Shown: positions 35,909 to 44,226 of the stretch, one piece after another
How the letters are laid out: each line of letters opens with the position of its first letter
Position numbering within the stretch: position 1 is the first letter of the stretch
NCBI RefSeq assembly: GCF_001021025.1
Contig: NZ_CP011541.1
Coordinates: 2,418,001 to 2,482,000, forward strand
DNA length: 64,000 bases
Reading direction: 5' to 3'
Source of the DNA: Corynebacterium epidermidicanis
GTDB lineage: Bacteria > Actinomycetota > Actinomycetes > Mycobacteriales > Mycobacteriaceae
Translations under genes and position numbers: made by a program
The notes under the pieces: generated by a model
What the model was told of the DNA's origin: nothing
Seen by the model: only the letters and a program-made list of their open reading frames with translations
Database searches by the model: none

Positions 35909-36946
35909 ATGACTCGCACCCCAGCCCGCAGCCACGCGGTCCTACCCCGTGTGCTTCGGGCGGTCTTTTCTTTGGCAGTTCTAGCTGCACTGGCATGGTT
36001 CTTCAAAAACAACATGCCGATGGTCCGCCAAGCCTGGGATGCCGTCACCAGCGCCGATCCCGAATTTGTTGGCCTTGCCGTCATGCTAGTTTTGCTCTCG
36101 ATGTTCGCGATGGCCGAGGTCATGTACCAGCTGATGCGTGCCGGTGGTGTGGACGTACGGCGTCGACAAGCCCAGGCATTGACCTTTAGCGCTAACTCCT
36201 GGGCCAATACGCTACCCGGTGGCCCGGCTTTATCGACGGTCCTCCAGTTCCGGGTCCAGCGTTCGTGGGGCGCTTCCGTGATCGTCATATCCTGGTTTGT
36301 GCTCCTCTCTGGCGCCGTGTCGACAATGTGGTTGGTAGTCCTCGGGCTGGGATCGATTGTCTTCTTAGGCGCTTCCCTGTCGCTGTATTCCCTCATTGGG
36401 GCGGGCATAGCCATGGCCTTGCTGGCCGGCGCGGTGCACTGGGCATCGGTTCACCCGCTCACGCTGGAGAAATGGACGTTGTACGCGTTGCCGCTCATCA
36501 ACCGCCTCCGGCGCAAGCCCGCTCACTACGGAGAAACCGAAATCGCTGCCCACATCCGGCAGCTCGACGCAGTGCGGCTTGCTCCCGGTCGATTCGCCTG
36601 GGTGGCGCTGCTGTCTTTGGTAAACCGGGCGTTGGACCTTGCGACTCTCTGGTGTTGCATCGTCGCGGTGACGTCGAACGCCCCCTTGTGGCCCGCAGGT
36701 GATTCGGGCACCGACCTCGCTGGCGTCACGCTCGCCTACGCCACTGCGAAAATCGTTGGTGCCACCGGCATAACCCCTGGGGGCATCGGCCCCGTGGAGG
36801 CCGCGCTCACAGCCACGCTGGCGGGCGTGGGCATGACCGCGGGGTCAGCCCTGGCGGCCGCTTTGGTATACCGCCTTGTATCGTTTATTTTGCTCACCTT
36901 GGTGGGCTGGATTATCTACGCCATCGGATTGAAAGAGAAGCAATGA
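35909..36946 (+). CDS. LPG-synthase-type (UPF0104) membrane protein
   Basis: A 345-residue integral membrane protein with about eight helices and the pattern of the lysylphosphatidylglycerol synthase transmembrane region family (PF03706). Diagnostic stretches are FSANSWANTLPGGPALSTVL and VGATGITPGGIGPVEAALTATL. It has no C-terminal aminoacyl-transfer domain, so it is more likely a flippase-like protein than a synthase. It starts 3 bp after cmpL1 and overlaps the next gene by 4 bp, so it belongs to the same operon. A role in lipid transport across the membrane is plausible. Confidence 0.85.
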   Translation: MTRTPARSHAVLPRVLRAVFSLAVLAALAWFFKNNMPMVRQAWDAVTSADPEFVGLAVMLVLLSMFAMAEVMYQLMRAGGVDVRRRQAQALTFSANSWANTLPGGPALSTVLQFRVQRSWGASVIVISWFVLLSGAVSTMWLVVLGLGSIVFLGASLSLYSLIGAGIAMALLAGAVHWASVHPLTLEKWTLYALPLINRLRRKPAHYGETEIAAHIRQLDAVRLAPGRFAWVALLSLVNRALDLATLWCCIVAVTSNAPLWPAGDSGTDLAGVTLAYATAKIVGATGITPGGIGPVEAALTATLAGVGMTAGSALAAALVYRLVSFILLTLVGWIIYAIGLKEKQ

Positions 36947-37317
36947 AATCTGCAGCCTTTGTTTTCGACGTCATCGCCATCATCGCCTTCGCTACATTCG
37001 CGCGGCTAGCGCACCAGAGCGAAGACATGCCGTTCGGGCTGTCGGGAATCCTCGAGACGGTATGGCCCTTCCTGATCGGCGTGCTCATTGCGTGGGCGAC
37101 TTTCCTCGCCAGGAAGCGAGTCGCCGACACCCTGCCCTCAGGGGTCATCGTGTGGGTCTGCGCAGTAATAGCCGGTCTGGGAATATGGGCGGTCAATCAC
37201 GGGCGGATTCCGCACATTTCTTTCGTCATTGTGGCCACGGTGATGTCTGGCCTGCTGTTGCTGGGCTGGCGCGGAATCGCCCGCCTTGCCACCCGTAACT
37301 CCCGCAGAGCCGTCTAG
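36943..37317 (+). CDS. DUF3054 membrane protein
   Basis: A 124-residue protein with four predicted helices: SAAFVFDVIAIIAFATFARL, ILETVWPFLIGVLIAW, VIVWVCAVIAGLGIWAV and FVIVATVMSGLLLLGW. It matches the actinobacterial DUF3054 layout (AFVFDVIAIIAFATFARLAH start). It overlaps the preceding gene by 4 bp (ATGA) and is the last gene before a strong terminator. Function unknown. Confidence 0.85.
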   Translation: MKSAAFVFDVIAIIAFATFARLAHQSEDMPFGLSGILETVWPFLIGVLIAWATFLARKRVADTLPSGVIVWVCAVIAGLGIWAVNHGRIPHISFVIVATVMSGLLLLGWRGIARLATRNSRRAV

Positions 37318-37329
37318 ACCGCCACAGCG

Positions 37330-37378
37330 ACAAAACCCGCATCAAACCAGCCATGTCGGCGGTTGATGCGGGTTTTGT
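37330..37378. terminator. Bidirectional intrinsic terminator
   Basis: A perfect 16-bp stem (37330-37345 with 37363-37378) whose outer part, ACAAAACCCGCATCAA, supplies T-runs on both strands. It separates the rightward MMPL operon from the leftward small porin-like gene. Confidence 0.88.
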
Positions 37379-37395
37379 GGCCAAACGGCAGCAAA

Positions 37396-37497
37396 TTAAC
37401 GGGTGAATGCTCCGTTGGCTGCGCGCAGAATGTTATCCAGGAACAAGAAAAGCAGGCCGATGATATCGCCGGCGAGGTCTACTGCGGTGCTGAGCAT
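37396..37497 (-). CDS. 33-residue amphipathic peptide, porin-like
   Basis: MLSTAVDLAGDIIGLLFLF followed by LDNILRAANGAFTR, then TAA. AGAGGAGA lies upstream of the ATG, a strong ribosome site, and a strong terminator follows. The peptide has no signal sequence and no Cys. It can form an amphipathic helix with charged residues at wide spacing. This fits the very short corynebacterial cell-wall porins (PorA/PorH are 40-57 residues and lack a signal peptide). In C. jeikeium a 40-residue PorA lies, as I recall, in a comparable mycolate-gene neighbourhood. Assignment is inference from size, hydrophobic pattern and location. Confidence 0.65.
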   Translation of the reverse strand: MLSTAVDLAGDIIGLLFLFLDNILRAANGAFTR

Positions 37498-37591
37498 AAG
37501 AACGTATCTCCTCTAAAGTAATCAAATCTAGGAACTGCTAGGTACGTCGCACGCAAAGCGGGCAACGTTACGGCGACAGCTACTAAAACTA

Positions 37592-39145
37592 TCAGAGTGG
37601 CATAATGGTATGCTTCTTTGGCAGATCTTGTTCCTGTTTGGTTTCAAGCTGGCGGAGGGCCTGACGGAGGGCCAACCTGGTGGAATTGGGCTCAATCATC
37701 GCGTCAATATAGCCACGTTCAGCAGCCACGTACGGCGAGGTCATGTTCTCGTCGTAAAAGTCCATGAAGACCTTCTTCATGTAGGCACGCTGGTTCTCAT
37801 CCTCAATCTTCGCGAGCTGCTTGCCCTGGATCATCACCACAGCCGCAGCAGAACCCATGACGGCGATCTGCGCGGTCGGCCACGCCAAGTTGATGTCACC
37901 GGAGAGGTTCTTGGAACCCATCACTGCATAAGCCCCGCCGTAAGCCTTGCGCACGATCAGGGACACCTTAGGCACAGTTGCCTCGACCAAAGCAAAAGCG
38001 AATTTAGCTCCGCGGTGGATCAGGCCGGCCTTTTCCTGGGCCACACCAGGAAGGTAGCCAGGGGTGTCCACCACGTACACCAGCGGGATGTTATATGCAT
38101 CGCAGATGCGGATGAAGCGGGCACCTTTGTCGGCCGCGTCGGCGTCGATACAGCCGGCGTTTTCCAGGGGTTGGTTCGCCACGACTCCCACCGATTTGCC
38201 GTCGATACGCGCAAATGCGGTAATGAGGTTCGGAGCGAAATTCGGCTGGATCTCCAGTAGATCGTCGGAATCAAACAGCTTAGCCAGCAGATCGTGCATG
38301 TCATAGCCGGCGTTGGTGTCGTTGGGCATGAACACGTCGAGATCTTCAGCTTGGGACACCGCGTCGTCGGACGGTGCCCAGAATTCTGGGCCCGGATCAT
38401 TGCAGGTGGAGGGCAGGTGGTCGAGGAGATCCTTGACGTAGTTGAACGCGTCTTCCTCGTCCTGAGCTACATACGATACGTTGCCGTTGAGTTCCTGCTG
38501 GCGAGCGCCACCGAGCTCAGCGGAGGTAATTTCCTCACCGGTGACTTCCTTGATTACCGCCGGCCCCGTGACGTACATTTCCGCGCGACCATCCACCGCG
38601 ACCACAAAGTCAGTGGTCACCGGTGCATACACCGCGCCACCGGCGGACTTACCCATCATGATCGAAATCTGCGGGCTACGGCCCGAAAGCGGCAATTGTC
38701 GACGCGCGATTTCGGAATACATAGCCAAGGAGGTCACAGCATCTTGGATGCGGGCACCACCGGAATCCTGGATGCCGATGACTGGGCAACCGATGCGGAT
38801 AGCCATATCCATGACTTCGCACACCTTGCGGCCGAAGGTTTCGCCCACGGAGCCACCATAAACGGTCTTGTCATGGGCATAGATTGCTACAGTGCGCCCT
38901 TCAATCCGGCCGTAGCCGGTGACCACACCATCGGAATACGGAGCTTCCGGGTCGTCCGGGGTACGCCCCAGCGCACCGATTTCGACGAAGGTACCTTTAT
39001 CCAGTAGACGTTCGATACGCTGGCGGGGGGTGGTCAGGCCAGCTTCGTCACGCTTGGCACGGGCCCGCTCGCTGCCCGGGTCCTGCGCCTTTTCTAGGCG
39101 CGCGCGCAAGTCGGCGAGCTTTTCCGCGGTGGTATGTCCAGTCAC
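37592..39145 (-). CDS. accD3: Acyl-CoA carboxylase beta subunit AccD3
   Basis: A 517-residue carboxyltransferase subunit. In Corynebacteriales the AccD2/AccD3-containing carboxylase makes the carboxylated long-chain acyl-CoA extender for mycolate condensation. Family features are GAPYSDGVVTGYGRIEGR, CPVIGIQDSGGARIQDAVTSL, MMGKSAGGAVYAP, and the second half with IVRKAYGGAYAVMGSKNL and GSAAAVVMIQGKQL. It is 35 bp downstream of pks13, in the same leftward run as pks13 and fadD32. The neighbourhood decides the AccD3 assignment over other AccD paralogues. Confidence 0.93.
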   Translation of the reverse strand: MTGHTTAEKLADLRARLEKAQDPGSERARAKRDEAGLTTPRQRIERLLDKGTFVEIGALGRTPDDPEAPYSDGVVTGYGRIEGRTVAIYAHDKTVYGGSVGETFGRKVCEVMDMAIRIGCPVIGIQDSGGARIQDAVTSLAMYSEIARRQLPLSGRSPQISIMMGKSAGGAVYAPVTTDFVVAVDGRAEMYVTGPAVIKEVTGEEITSAELGGARQQELNGNVSYVAQDEEDAFNYVKDLLDHLPSTCNDPGPEFWAPSDDAVSQAEDLDVFMPNDTNAGYDMHDLLAKLFDSDDLLEIQPNFAPNLITAFARIDGKSVGVVANQPLENAGCIDADAADKGARFIRICDAYNIPLVYVVDTPGYLPGVAQEKAGLIHRGAKFAFALVEATVPKVSLIVRKAYGGAYAVMGSKNLSGDINLAWPTAQIAVMGSAAAVVMIQGKQLAKIEDENQRAYMKKVFMDFYDENMTSPYVAAERGYIDAMIEPNSTRLALRQALRQLETKQEQDLPKKHTIMPL

Positions 39146-39180
39146 TATCGAACCACTCGTTTCGGTTACTAGATGATCGC

Positions 39181-42100
39181 TTACTTCTCCCCAAGCTGTT
39201 CAATGCGACGCGTCAAGTGGGCGCCGACCTTGCCAATCTCGGGTTCGTCCACAACTGCGAGGTGGTCGCCACGCAGATGGACGATTTCTAACTCTTCCAC
39301 GATAGCCGACCAGCCACCGTCTTCCTTAATTGTGGCATAGCGAGGCTCCAATTCGATCGCACCATCGTGCATCCGCTCCGCGCGGAACAAAATCACCGGC
39401 AGGTCCAGCCCTGCCCAGTTTTCAAATTCGATCTTGTCCAAAATGCGGTTATCCACAAACGATGCCCGCTGGTGTTCGAGCACCCCAGCTGACAGCCCGT
39501 GTTCGGAGGCATCGGTGGTGGCCAAGAATTCACCGAGCATGGCGATCAGGGCGTCTTCCCCAGCCGTGTCCAGCAGTTCGTACGGCACTGGGAAATCCAA
39601 ACCGTAGGTCTTCTTGGCAAAGCTTGCGTACCGCTCCCAACGCGCGCGGGTCTCTTCCGGGGTGTCCGGCACGTTTTCTGCTGGCTGTACGGTATCCAAC
39701 AGTGCTACCAGGGCAACGTCAACCGCGGAATCTCGGAGCTGGTAAGCCACCTCGTATGCCAAAGCGCCACCGAAGCTCCATCCGCCGAGGATAACTGGCA
39801 GACCATCGGAGTACTTCTCGATTTCCTGGAGATAGGCCGCCGCACGATCATGCAGCGTGCCCTCCAGGCGCTCCACGCCGTAGACCGGCACGTCTTCTGG
39901 TAGTCGACGCATAAGTGGCTGGTACACCACCGACGAACCACCCGCAGGGTGGAACATGAACACCGCTGGCTTCTGAGAGCCTTCCGGACGAGGTCGCAGC
40001 ACCCGAATGTTGCCTTCCACCTCGGTTTCAAGTGCCTCACGCACGACATCTGCCAGCGGTTCCATGGTTTCTGCAGCGAGAACATCGTCCACGGTTACCA
40101 CCGCACCCGAGCGTTCCGAAAGTCGAGCTGCGATCTCGGCAGCTTGCTCTTGTTCCAATTCAGGCAGGGGGGAGGTCACTCCCGCGGCGGCTTTGCCCGT
40201 GATCGTTGCCCAGGTAGCAAACACCAAGCGTTCCGACGCGTCACGCGGCGCCACTCCGACGCCCCCCTTCTTTTCCGCAGGCGCTGGCTTGTCGACGCCC
40301 TCCGGCGTGGCTTCTGCCAGAACAGCAGTCTCAGCAGGACGGTTCGATCCGTCGCGCTGCGCCACCATTTCTTCTACGAGGGCGACTACGTCGGCGACAG
40401 AGGCGTCGCGAAGCGCTTGCACCTGCAGTTCAGGGATCTGGAAGTCATTTTCGATGCGGTTTTTGATCCGCATGCCCATAAGCGAGTCGAGCCCAAGGTC
40501 GATGAGTGGGAGTTCGCGTGGCAGGTCTTCCACGTCGTAGCCCATGGCCTCGGAAACGATCGTGCGCATGCGCTGCTCGACGGTTTCGCCGCTCGTAGGG
40601 TCCCAGTGCACGGCGTCGACCACAATCTCGTCGACTGGTGCCGAGGTGCGAGTGTTGGGGGTCACCAGGGCAGACTCAGACTTGTTGCTGAGGCCCAGAG
40701 AGCTAGCGAAGCCCTCAGCGATCAGCGTCAAACCTTCCGCCCCTTGGCGATATACCGCCAAAGTGATGCCGCCCAAGTGTTTGGTGGCAATCGTGGTGAT
40801 GTCACCGGATGTCGGCAACGGAGTGCGTTCCTCCGTGGCAACCAGCTCAATTTCGGAAGCGATTTCCCGGGCCGCGGCCTCCATGAGAGCTTCCGTGCTA
40901 GGCACGAGTTCAGCCCGGGAAGCAAACGCGACGGAACCGTCCGGCAAGGCAACCTTGTGTCCAGGCATACCTGCATTGCCGGCAGAAGACGGGCGGGCTG
41001 CGGTCCAATAGCGTTGGTGCTTCCAGGTGATGTGAGGGACGTCGAGGCGCGGGCCGGAACCGACGATGGCTTCAAAGTTGATGTCCGCACCAGCGCAATA
41101 CAGCTTGGCCAAGAGATCACGCAGCGAATCCGCGGCAGGCACTTTTCGTTTGAGTGCGTAGAGCAGTTGGGAATCTCCCGCGCCCACGGACAATGCCGTG
41201 TTCATCATTCCCATGAGGGCAACTGGGTTCGGGGAAATCTCCACCAGCATGGTGTGCCCGGCAGCGAAGGCCTGCTGGGTGGATTCGAGGAACCACACCG
41301 AGCCGCGGGTACACCGCAGCCAGTAGTCCACATCATGCACAACCTCGCCAGGCTGGTACACCTTGCCCTTATCTACCGAGCTAAACAGTGGGATCTGCAA
41401 GGGCAGCGCCGTGATGTCAGCGGTTTCAGCTGCGAGCTCACCCAATAATGGCTCGACTGCAGAGGTGTGTCCTGCGCCCTTGACATTGAGGGCACGCGCA
41501 AACTTCCCTTCGGCTTCGAGGATCTCCACGAGGCGAAGGACTTTCTCGCGCGGTCCGCCGACGGTAGTCATACCCGGACCGGCATATACTGCTGGTTCGA
41601 TCCCGGTGAATTCCGGGTTTTCTTCGATAAACGAGGCCAAAGCCTCCGCGGAAAACTCCACGAGCGCCATAGCGCCGAGCTGGTCTTCGGGCAGGGACTT
41701 TTCCCCTTCACCCATGAGACGGGAACGATGGCAAGCGATCTGCATGGCATCCTTGGCGCTTAGGCCTCCAGCCGCGTAGGCGGCGGCAATTTCGCCCATG
41801 GACATCCCCATGACCGCTGCTGGCTTCGCCCCGAAGCTTGCCAACAGATCCGTCATAGCGATTTGGATTGCCGTGATGCCTACCTGCGCCGTTTCGGTGT
41901 CATAGGTCTGTTCGTCATCGTTAATGATGTCGACGAGGGACCAACCAGACTCGAATTGGATCATCTCGTCCAACTCCGCAATGCGAGCAGCGAACAGCGG
42001 CGAAAGTTCCAGCATGTCCTTGGCCATCTTGCGGTGCTGCGAGCCGAAACCAGAGTAGACAAATACTGGCCCAGTAGTCGCTGGCGCATCGGCAACGGCG

Positions 42101-43968
42101 ATGCCTACGCTCTTTTTGCCTTGTGCCACGAGACGCAGTCGGTTGACGGCTTCTTCGACGGTGGGGGCGTCGACAACCGCCCGCGAGCGGCCATGGTTGC
42201 GACGCGCTACCGAACGCGCCACCAGTGGCAAATCAGCGTCGCTACGCCCCTCCAGGAAATCCGCCAGGTCGGCCGCAGCTTGTCGACGCCGCGATGGCAA
42301 CATGCCAGACACCGGCAGCAATACCCCGGTCAACTGCGCGTCGACGTGACTGCTCGGGGCATAGTCCTGTTCCCGGAATTCTTGCACGACCACGTGGGCG
42401 TTGGTGCCACCGAAACCGAAGCCGGAAACACCGGCGATTTTCAGGCCGGAATACTCAGGCCATTCCCGCGGATCTTCGACGACCTCGAGCTTTTCTGCCT
42501 CGAAGTTGATGTAGCGGTTGGGCCCGGAGTAGTTGATCGAAGGTGGCAGCGTGTCGTGCTGCATCGCGAGCACAACTTTTGCCAAGCCAGCAGACCCAGC
42601 GGCGGCCTCAGAGTGGCCGATGTTGGACTTAATCGAACCGAGCAAAGTGGGCTCGAATTCGTCGCGACCAGCTCCAAGGACCGCCCCTAGCGCAGTGGCT
42701 TCGATAGGGTCACCAAGGATCGTGCCCGTGCCGTGCGCCTCGACGTAATCGACCTTCGCTGGGTCTACGCCTGCGTCGGCATACGCGCGACGCAGGACGT
42801 CTACCTGGGCTTCTGGATTCGGAGCAGTCAAACCGTTGGAGTGTCCGTCAGAGTTCACCGCGGATCCCTTGATAACGGCCAGGATCTTATCGCCGTCTTC
42901 GAGGGCTTCCTCGATGCGCTTGAGCACGAAGAGGCCAGCACCGTCGGAACGTACGAAGCCGTCGGCGTCATCGGAGAAGGCATGGATTCGGCCGGATTCT
43001 GAGATCACGCCGAGTTCGCCGAATGCCGTTGAGACGAACGGAGATGCCAGCAAATTAACTCCACCGGCGATCGCCAGGTCAGCGTCGCCAGTGCGCAGCG
43101 CACGCACCGCATCGTGGATGGCTACCAGCGAAGACGAACAAGCCGTATCGACAGACACCGAGGGGCCACGGAAATCAAAGGCGTAGGACACCCGGTTCGG
43201 GATAATCGAGCTCGAAGTCCCGGTCAGTGCATAAGGGTGTGCCTCCGCTGGATCGGAGACGATGATCATGCCGTAATCGTTGTTGCTCGACCCGATGAAG
43301 ACGCCCACCGGTGCACCACGCAGCGAACTAGGCGGAATGTGGGCGTGCTCGAGTGCCTCCCAGGTAAGCTCCAACGCAAAACGCTGCTGCGGATCCATAT
43401 TGGCGGCTTCGACTGGTGAGATCCCGAAGAATTCGGCGTCGAAATCCCCCAGGTCTTTCAAATAGCCACCACGCGTGTTATTTTCGGCGATTTTACGGGT
43501 CATTACTTCATCAGCCGAATACTCCGACCACCTGCCGATAGGCAGCTCAGAGGTGGCATCCACGCCGTCGACGACGAGTTCCCACAACTCCTCCAGGGAT
43601 GAAGCCCCCGGGAAACGCGCTGCCATACCGACGATCGCGATGTCGTGCGACCCCGTCTGGGCAAAGGAGGTAAACCGCTGAGATTGAGCATCCGCGGTGA
43701 AAGTTCGTGGGCCGTCGATAAGGCGGGTGGCCAGGGCTTCGATCGTGGGGTATTCGTAGGCGATGGTGGCGTCGAGTTGCACGTCGAGCTTGTTCTCCAG
43801 CTCGCCGGACATGAGCACCACATCGCGTGAGCTCAAGCCGTAAGACTGCAGCGACTTATCGTCTGCGATTTCGCTAGTCGGCACTCCAGTTGCCCCGGCG
43901 ACCCAGTGCCGTAACCACTCTTTCAGCTCGGTTACGGTCATCTTTGCTGATGCCTCGCTGGAGTCCAT
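39181..43968 (-). CDS. pks13: Polyketide synthase Pks13 (corynomycolate condensase)
   Basis: A 1595-residue type I PKS. Domain order: N-terminal ACP (QSYGLSSRDVVLMS, Ser47), ketosynthase from about residue 108 with the active Cys277 in VDTACSSSL and His motifs VEAHGTGT and KSNIGHSEAAAG, acyltransferase with GMSMGEIAAAY, second ACP with DLGLDSLMGMRIKNR, and a C-terminal thioesterase with GGWSFGGALAYE and a late His in HLRGDHLAVVDEP. It joins two fatty chains to form 3-oxo-corynomycolate, transferred to trehalose. The gene lies between accD3 and fadD32. The 258-bp gap to fadD32 leaves room for its own promoter. Confidence 0.97.
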   Translation of the reverse strand: MDSSEASAKMTVTELKEWLRHWVAGATGVPTSEIADDKSLQSYGLSSRDVVLMSGELENKLDVQLDATIAYEYPTIEALATRLIDGPRTFTADAQSQRFTSFAQTGSHDIAIVGMAARFPGASSLEELWELVVDGVDATSELPIGRWSEYSADEVMTRKIAENNTRGGYLKDLGDFDAEFFGISPVEAANMDPQQRFALELTWEALEHAHIPPSSLRGAPVGVFIGSSNNDYGMIIVSDPAEAHPYALTGTSSSIIPNRVSYAFDFRGPSVSVDTACSSSLVAIHDAVRALRTGDADLAIAGGVNLLASPFVSTAFGELGVISESGRIHAFSDDADGFVRSDGAGLFVLKRIEEALEDGDKILAVIKGSAVNSDGHSNGLTAPNPEAQVDVLRRAYADAGVDPAKVDYVEAHGTGTILGDPIEATALGAVLGAGRDEFEPTLLGSIKSNIGHSEAAAGSAGLAKVVLAMQHDTLPPSINYSGPNRYINFEAEKLEVVEDPREWPEYSGLKIAGVSGFGFGGTNAHVVVQEFREQDYAPSSHVDAQLTGVLLPVSGMLPSRRRQAAADLADFLEGRSDADLPLVARSVARRNHGRSRAVVDAPTVEEAVNRLRLVAQGKKSVGIAVADAPATTGPVFVYSGFGSQHRKMAKDMLELSPLFAARIAELDEMIQFESGWSLVDIINDDEQTYDTETAQVGITAIQIAMTDLLASFGAKPAAVMGMSMGEIAAAYAAGGLSAKDAMQIACHRSRLMGEGEKSLPEDQLGAMALVEFSAEALASFIEENPEFTGIEPAVYAGPGMTTVGGPREKVLRLVEILEAEGKFARALNVKGAGHTSAVEPLLGELAAETADITALPLQIPLFSSVDKGKVYQPGEVVHDVDYWLRCTRGSVWFLESTQQAFAAGHTMLVEISPNPVALMGMMNTALSVGAGDSQLLYALKRKVPAADSLRDLLAKLYCAGADINFEAIVGSGPRLDVPHITWKHQRYWTAARPSSAGNAGMPGHKVALPDGSVAFASRAELVPSTEALMEAAAREIASEIELVATEERTPLPTSGDITTIATKHLGGITLAVYRQGAEGLTLIAEGFASSLGLSNKSESALVTPNTRTSAPVDEIVVDAVHWDPTSGETVEQRMRTIVSEAMGYDVEDLPRELPLIDLGLDSLMGMRIKNRIENDFQIPELQVQALRDASVADVVALVEEMVAQRDGSNRPAETAVLAEATPEGVDKPAPAEKKGGVGVAPRDASERLVFATWATITGKAAAGVTSPLPELEQEQAAEIAARLSERSGAVVTVDDVLAAETMEPLADVVREALETEVEGNIRVLRPRPEGSQKPAVFMFHPAGGSSVVYQPLMRRLPEDVPVYGVERLEGTLHDRAAAYLQEIEKYSDGLPVILGGWSFGGALAYEVAYQLRDSAVDVALVALLDTVQPAENVPDTPEETRARWERYASFAKKTYGLDFPVPYELLDTAGEDALIAMLGEFLATTDASEHGLSAGVLEHQRASFVDNRILDKIEFENWAGLDLPVILFRAERMHDGAIELEPRYATIKEDGGWSAIVEELEIVHLRGDHLAVVDEPEIGKVGAHLTRRIEQLGEK

Positions 43969-44182
43969 GCTGGATCTTCACCTCTTAGTCGAAAATGTGC
44001 AGGTTAATAAGCCTCTCTGTTCCTAGGCTACCTACAAGGACGTACCTAGAGGTGTCGAGACAGAAAGGCTGTTAGTTAAAAATTCGCGCCCGCGCCCGTT
44101 TTTGTTACACAGTTGTGAACTTTTAACCGTGCTCACGACCTTAGCAGCGCGCCACCACCTGGTGGCTGTTCGCTGCAGGAAA

Positions 44183-44214
44183 CAGGGCCGAATTCACGAA
44201 GTTGCGAGTTCGGC
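44183..44214 (-). terminator. Hairpin terminator after fadD32
   Basis: GGGCCGAA at 44183-44190 pairs with TTCGGCCC at 44207-44214, with more pairing inside. On the minus strand it is followed by TGTTT. It lies 13 bp after the fadD32 stop. Confidence 0.65.
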
Positions 44215-44226
44215 CCACCGCCTCGA

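Noticed and set aside
37610..38260. Plus-strand frame opposite accD3
   Set aside because: Antisense shadow. The minus-strand carboxylase is complete and conserved.
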